Positions 5,890 to 9,476 of a stretch of DNA of 9,476 bases are shown piece by piece. The position numbers were made by a program, and so were the translations under genes. How positions within the stretch are numbered: the stretch's first letter is position 1; each line of letters begins with the position of its first letter. Location of the stretch: contig USIK01000027.1 of the NCBI GenBank assembly GCA_900554775.1, positions 1 through 9,476 on the forward strand, in the 5' to 3' direction. The DNA comes from an uncultured Oscillospiraceae bacterium (lineage in GTDB: Bacteria > Bacillota > Clostridia > Oscillospirales > Acutalibacteraceae). The notes beneath the pieces were generated by a model, which searched no databases, was not told where the DNA came from, and worked only from the letters and a program-made list of their open reading frames with translations.

Positions 5890-7734
5890 ATGTGTGGAAT
5901 TTGCGGATTCGTCGGAGATACTCCGAATAATTCAAAGGTAATAGAAAATATGACAGAGATAATAACTCACAGAGGCCCTGATGATTCGGGTTATTTTCTT
6001 GATAAAGATATTTCTATGGGCTTTAGGCGCCTTAGCATAATTGACCTTGACAGCGGCAAACAGCCTATTTATAACGAATCGAATACATTGGTTTTAACTT
6101 TTAACGGTGAGATTTATAACTACAAAACTTTAAGGGAAGAACTCGAAGCGCAAGGCCATAAATTTTACACCGAAACGGATTCTGAAGTTTTGGTTCATGG
6201 GTTTGAAGAGTGGGGGAAAGACCTTGTCAAAAAGTTAAGAGGCATGTTTGGCTTTGCAATTTGGGATAGAAAAAATAAATCGCTCTTTTTGGCAAGAGAC
6301 CCCTTTGGAATAAAGCCGCTTCACTGGGCTAAAATCGGGGAAAATTTTGTTTATGCTTCCGAAATTAAAAGCATTCTTGTTTTCCCAGGGTTTGAAAAGA
6401 AATTTAATAAAAAAGCGCTTGATAACTATCTTTCATTCCAGTATTCGCTCCCGCCGGAAACATTCTTCGAAGGCGTTTTCTGCCTTATGCCGGGGCACAC
6501 GCTCACTTATGATTTAAGCGGCGAAGTTAAAATAGAAAGATATTTCGAAGCAAGGTTCGAAGCCGACGAAACGCTTGATCTTGAAACTGCAACGAAAGAA
6601 ATAGAAGAAGCTTTCAAAAATTCGGTTGAAGCTCACAGAATAAGCGATGTTGAAGTTGGATGCTTCCTTTCCAGCGGAATTGATTCAAGCTATGTGGCTT
6701 CTTATTTCGAAGGTCAAAAGGCTTTTACGGTTGGATTTGACTTCGGCGAAAAATACAACGAAGTTTCCTGGGCTCAGGAGCTTTCTGAAAAAATCAAAGT
6801 TGAGCACCATCACAAGATAATTTCTTCAGAAGAGTTTTGGTCTTCGATTAAAAAGGTTCAGTATCATATGGACCAACCTCTAGCGGACCCTTCTTGCATT
6901 GCGCTTTACTTCGTTTCGAAGCTTGCAAGCGAATATGTTTAAGTTGTTCTTTCAGGCGAGGGGGCGGACGAGCTCTTCGGCGGGTATAACATTTATCATG
7001 AGCCGGATGCTTTCAAGATCTACAAGAAAATTTTGCCGAAAAACGTTAGAATTTTCCTTGCAAATCTTGTTAAAAAGATTCCGCTTAAGTTTAAAGGTAA
7101 GAACTATATAATCAGAGGTTCAAAGAGCACCGAAGAGAAGTTCATCGGCAATGCTTTCATGTTCTCAAAAGAAGACAAAGAAAAGCTTTTAAGGGATTCA
7201 AGCCTTGCAAGTGACCCGCATGAAAAATGCAAAGCTTTGTATGACAGAGTTAAAGATTACGACGATGTGACCAAGATGCAGTATGTTGACATTAACAGCT
7301 GGATGATAGGCGATATCCTTTTGAAAGCGGACAGAATGAGCATGGCAAATTCCCTTGAGCTTAGGGTTCCGTTTTTGGATAGAGAAGTCTTTAAGGTTGC
7401 TTCGAAGCTCCCGACGAACCTCAGAGTTCGCAAAGAAAACACCAAATACGCTTTAAGGACTGCGGCTCTTAAAAGGCTGCCGGAAAAAACAGCTCAGAAA
7501 AAGAAACTCGGCTTCCCGGTTCCGACGAGAGTTTGGCTTAGAGACCAAAAATACTACGAAATCGTCAAGAAGATGTTCCTTTCTGAAAATGCTCACAAGT
7601 TTTTCAATTGCGATGAACTTCTTGCGCTTCTCGAAGAGCATTACGAAGGCAAAGCCGACAACAGCCGTAAAGTTTGGACTATTTATATTTTCCTCGTTTG
7701 GTATGAAATTTATTTTAGCGAAATTAACAGTTAA
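5890..7734 (+). pseudogene. asnB: Asparagine synthase (glutamine-hydrolysing) with in-frame stop
   Basis: One continuous reading frame of about 614 codons, the full length for AsnB, is interrupted only by TAA at 6940-6942 (codon 351). The glutaminase half begins MCGICGF, with Cys2 as nucleophile after Met removal. It also has GFRRLSIIDL (44-53), FNGEIYNY (71-78) and ETDSEVLVHGFEEWG (95-109). The synthetase half has the pyrophosphate loop SSGIDSS (261-267) and EHHHKI. It is cut between SKLASEYV and VVLSGEGADELFGGY; family members usually have Lys at the broken site, so a single AAA-to-TAA change explains the stop. Beyond it, SWMIGDILLKADRMSMANSLELRVPFLD and KKLGFPVP are intact. As written, the product would lack the rest of the synthetase site and could make no asparagine. 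TAA ends several other genes here, so codon reassignment is unlikely. It is the first gene of an operon with dnaD and dnaC. A base-call error is the main alternative to recent inactivation. Confidence 0.88.
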
Positions 7735-7751
7735 AGTGACGGGTGAAAAAT

Positions 7752-8690
7752 TTGGAATATAAACTTAGTTTAGGGCAGTGGGACTTCCTTTTTGCGGTTC
7801 CCTGCAGCGTTGTTGATAAATATTTAAATACGGCTGATTTTGTTCAAATTAAAGTGCTTTTGTGGGCGCTTAGGAACAAATCTTTTAGCATAAAAGAAGC
7901 CTGCGAAGAGCTCAAGATCACTCCTGAAGAGTTTAAATCAGCTTTCGAGTTTTGGAGTAGGCTTGAAGTCTTCCCAAGTAAAAACAAAAAAACTGAAAAT
8001 GAAGTTAAACCTGAAGGCACCAAGCAAACCGCAAGCCCATCTCACATAAGCCGCAGGAAACCCGGCGGAGTTTACATAGCTTCAAGAATAAAGGAATCGC
8101 CCGAGATAAGCATGCTAATGAAAGAAGCCGAAGTGATTTTAGGCAGGCCGATTTCAAGCAGCGACAGCGCAGTTTTAATAATGCTGCATGATTCGCAGGG
8201 GTTGCCGGTTGACGTTATTTTAATGCTTCTTCAGTACGCTGTGAGCATTGGCAAGGGCAACATGCGATACATCGAAACAATGGGCATAAATTGGGCAATT
8301 TCGGGCGTTGATAACATTGAGGCAGCGGAAAATAAAATTAATAATCTTAACAAAAATTCTCTATTTTGGAGGCGCTTTGAAGGCTTGATAGGAATTGAGC
8401 ACCGAAGCCCAACGCCGAGCGAAGAAGAACTCGTTGTTAAATGGTATGATGAGTGGCATCTTGGCGACGAACTTATTAAATACGCTTACGACATCTGCGT
8501 TGACACCAAAGGGAAATATAATATAAGGTATATGGACGGCATCCTCAAAAGATGGTATGCTAAGGGGATATTCACTTTGGAACAAGCGAAAGAAAGCAAA
8601 AATAAATTCAAAAGTCAAAGGTCAAGCAGCAGCGCTCGGTCATATAACATTGAAGAGTTTATAAACTATAACATTTTTAAAGACGAATAA
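7752..8690 (+). CDS. dnaD: DnaD-domain primosome protein
   Basis: A 312-residue protein with the layout of clostridial DnaD-like helicase-loading proteins. It has an N-terminal winged-helix part (about residues 1-75, with FVQIKVLLWALRNKSFSIKEAC), a variable charged linker (75-110) and two DnaD/DnaB-type C-terminal domains. The first ends in YIETMGINW (173-181), and the second carries YMDGILKRW (260-268). Both follow the Y-x3-I-x3-W signature, with Met for Ile in the first. It helps open origin DNA and recruit the helicase loader. The TTG start at 7752 was chosen because GGTGA lies five bases upstream, the same signal and spacing seen before nth; a GTG at 7743 is possible and adds three residues. 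It starts 17 bases after asnB and is followed after 20 bases by the dnaC-like gene, its functional partner. Confidence 0.87.
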   Translation: MEYKLSLGQWDFLFAVPCSVVDKYLNTADFVQIKVLLWALRNKSFSIKEACEELKITPEEFKSAFEFWSRLEVFPSKNKKTENEVKPEGTKQTASPSHISRRKPGGVYIASRIKESPEISMLMKEAEVILGRPISSSDSAVLIMLHDSQGLPVDVILMLLQYAVSIGKGNMRYIETMGINWAISGVDNIEAAENKINNLNKNSLFWRRFEGLIGIEHRSPTPSEEELVVKWYDEWHLGDELIKYAYDICVDTKGKYNIRYMDGILKRWYAKGIFTLEQAKESKNKFKSQRSSSSARSYNIEEFINYNIFKDE

Positions 8691-8710
8691 AAAGCGAAGG
8701 GGAAGTGCAA

Positions 8711-9476
8711 ATGAGTTACAACAGAGAAATATACGAAAAAGTTGAAAACAGACTCTATGAAATGAGGCTCAAAGCCGCAGACGACCTTGAAAAGAAAAAG
8801 CAAATTTTTTATTCACGCTTCCCCAGAGCCAGAGAAATCGAAAAATCTTTGGGGCTTATGTCGGTTGGAATTGCAAAAGCAGTTTTGAAAGGAAGAAACG
8901 TCAAAGAAGCTCTTGAAAGCCTTAAAAAGGAAAGCGAAAATTTAAAAGAAGAGCTCGCTGAAATTATCTTGCGCGCAGGGCTCCCGAAGAATTATCTCGA
9001 GCCCGATTTTGCTTGCAAGCTTTGCAATGACGAAGGTTTCATTGATGGCAAAATGTGCATTTGTATGAAAAATCTTTTAAAGAAAGAATCTTATAAAAAA
9101 TTAAGCGACATGGCGCCTGTTTCAGGCTGCAGTTTTCGAGGTTTCTCGCTGGATTATTACCCCGATGAAGGCAAACCCTCGGCTCAAAAGCGCATGAGGA
9201 GTATTCTTAATTATTGCTCCGATTATGCGAAAAACTTTGGCAAAAACTCGAAGAATTTGCTTTTTATGGGCGAAACTGGCCTTGGCAAAACGCACCTTTC
9301 AATGGCAATTGCAAGCGAAGTTGTGAGCAAAGGTTTCAGCGTGATTTACACCTCGGCGCACAACATGACTGCTAGCATGGAAAAGGAGCGGTTTAAATCT
9401 TCCGGCAGCGAAATTTTTGAAAGCAGAAATTACTTTTTGGATTGCGATTTGCTTATTATTGATGACCTTGGGACGG
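8711..9476 (+). CDS. dnaC: DnaC/DnaI-like helicase-loader ATPase, 3' end missing
   Basis: The first 255 codons of an AAA+ ATPase that runs off the right edge. The N-terminal part (about 1-95) is charged and helical, with a coiled-coil-like stretch NVKEALESLKKESENLKEEL. A Cys4 zinc-finger-like motif, C102-x2-C105 and C116-x-C118, follows, as in clostridial DnaC-type loaders. The ATPase domain has Walker A GETGLGKT (187-194) and Walker B LLIIDDLG with D251 and D252. The expected role is to load the replicative helicase onto DNA, working with the DnaD-type protein encoded 20 bases upstream. The start ATG is preceded by AAGGGGAAG. IstB-type transposase helpers share the ATPase fold, but the zinc motif and the dnaD neighbour favour a replication role. 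The sensor and arginine-finger part is not visible. Confidence 0.9.
   Translation, partial: MSYNREIYEKVENRLYEMRLKAADDLEKKKQIFYSRFPRAREIEKSLGLMSVGIAKAVLKGRNVKEALESLKKESENLKEELAEIILRAGLPKNYLEPDFACKLCNDEGFIDGKMCICMKNLLKKESYKKLSDMAPVSGCSFRGFSLDYYPDEGKPSAQKRMRSILNYCSDYAKNFGKNSKNLLFMGETGLGKTHLSMAIASEVVSKGFSVIYTSAHNMTASMEKERFKSSGSEIFESRNYFLDCDLLIIDDLGT

Noticed and set aside
6899..7111. Plus-strand frame spanning the asnB stop, as a possible frameshift product
   Set aside because: The AsnB motifs continue in the original frame directly after the TAA, so the lesion is a substitution and this frame is a shadow.

Overview
The window looks like a low-GC, endospore-forming member of the Clostridia. It carries spoIIAB-sigF, a pro-sigma-K gene with its membrane pro-sequence, HPr kinase/phosphorylase, WhiA, and a clostridial-type DnaD/DnaC-like loader pair. 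Most genes are compact and intact, but two loci are broken (asnB and an unnamed gene at 5122-5659). That points to recent gene decay, or less likely to assembly error.

Layout: (1) 2-800, plus strand: the 3' end of spoIIAB overlaps sigF, the forespore sigma factor. (2) 4241-804, minus strand: a tight run nth-hprK-murB-whiA that converges on sigF with a 3-base gap. rapZ and yvcK, which often sit between murB and whiA in Firmicutes, are absent from it. (3) 4383-5066, plus strand: sigK, divergent from nth and not interrupted by a skin element. (4) 5122-5659, minus strand: a decayed gene of about 180 codons. Read across its lesions, it encodes a short N-terminal part, a Pro-rich stretch, a WH2-like actin-binding motif, a connector-like amphipathic helix and an acidic tail containing Trp. 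This is the order found at the C-terminus of WASP-family activators of the Arp2/3 complex. (5) 5660-5889: an intergenic region with an 18-bp perfect palindrome and a strong extended -10 promoter for the next operon. (6) 5890-9476, plus strand: asnB with one in-frame TAA, then dnaD and a dnaC/dnaI-like ATPase gene that runs off the window.

How it fits together: the two sigma factors belong to the forespore and mother-cell arms of sporulation. The minus-strand run combines DNA repair, carbon-catabolite signalling, cell-wall precursor synthesis and a cell-division regulator. The dnaD-dnaC pair loads the replicative helicase and appears to be expressed from the promoter in front of the broken asnB. 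The most notable item is the WASP-like remnant. If it is real, it implies that this lineage, now or recently, exposed a protein to eukaryotic actin machinery, for example as an intracellular or protist-associated bacterium. That lifestyle is inferred only; the sequence itself shows just the motif order and the lesions.
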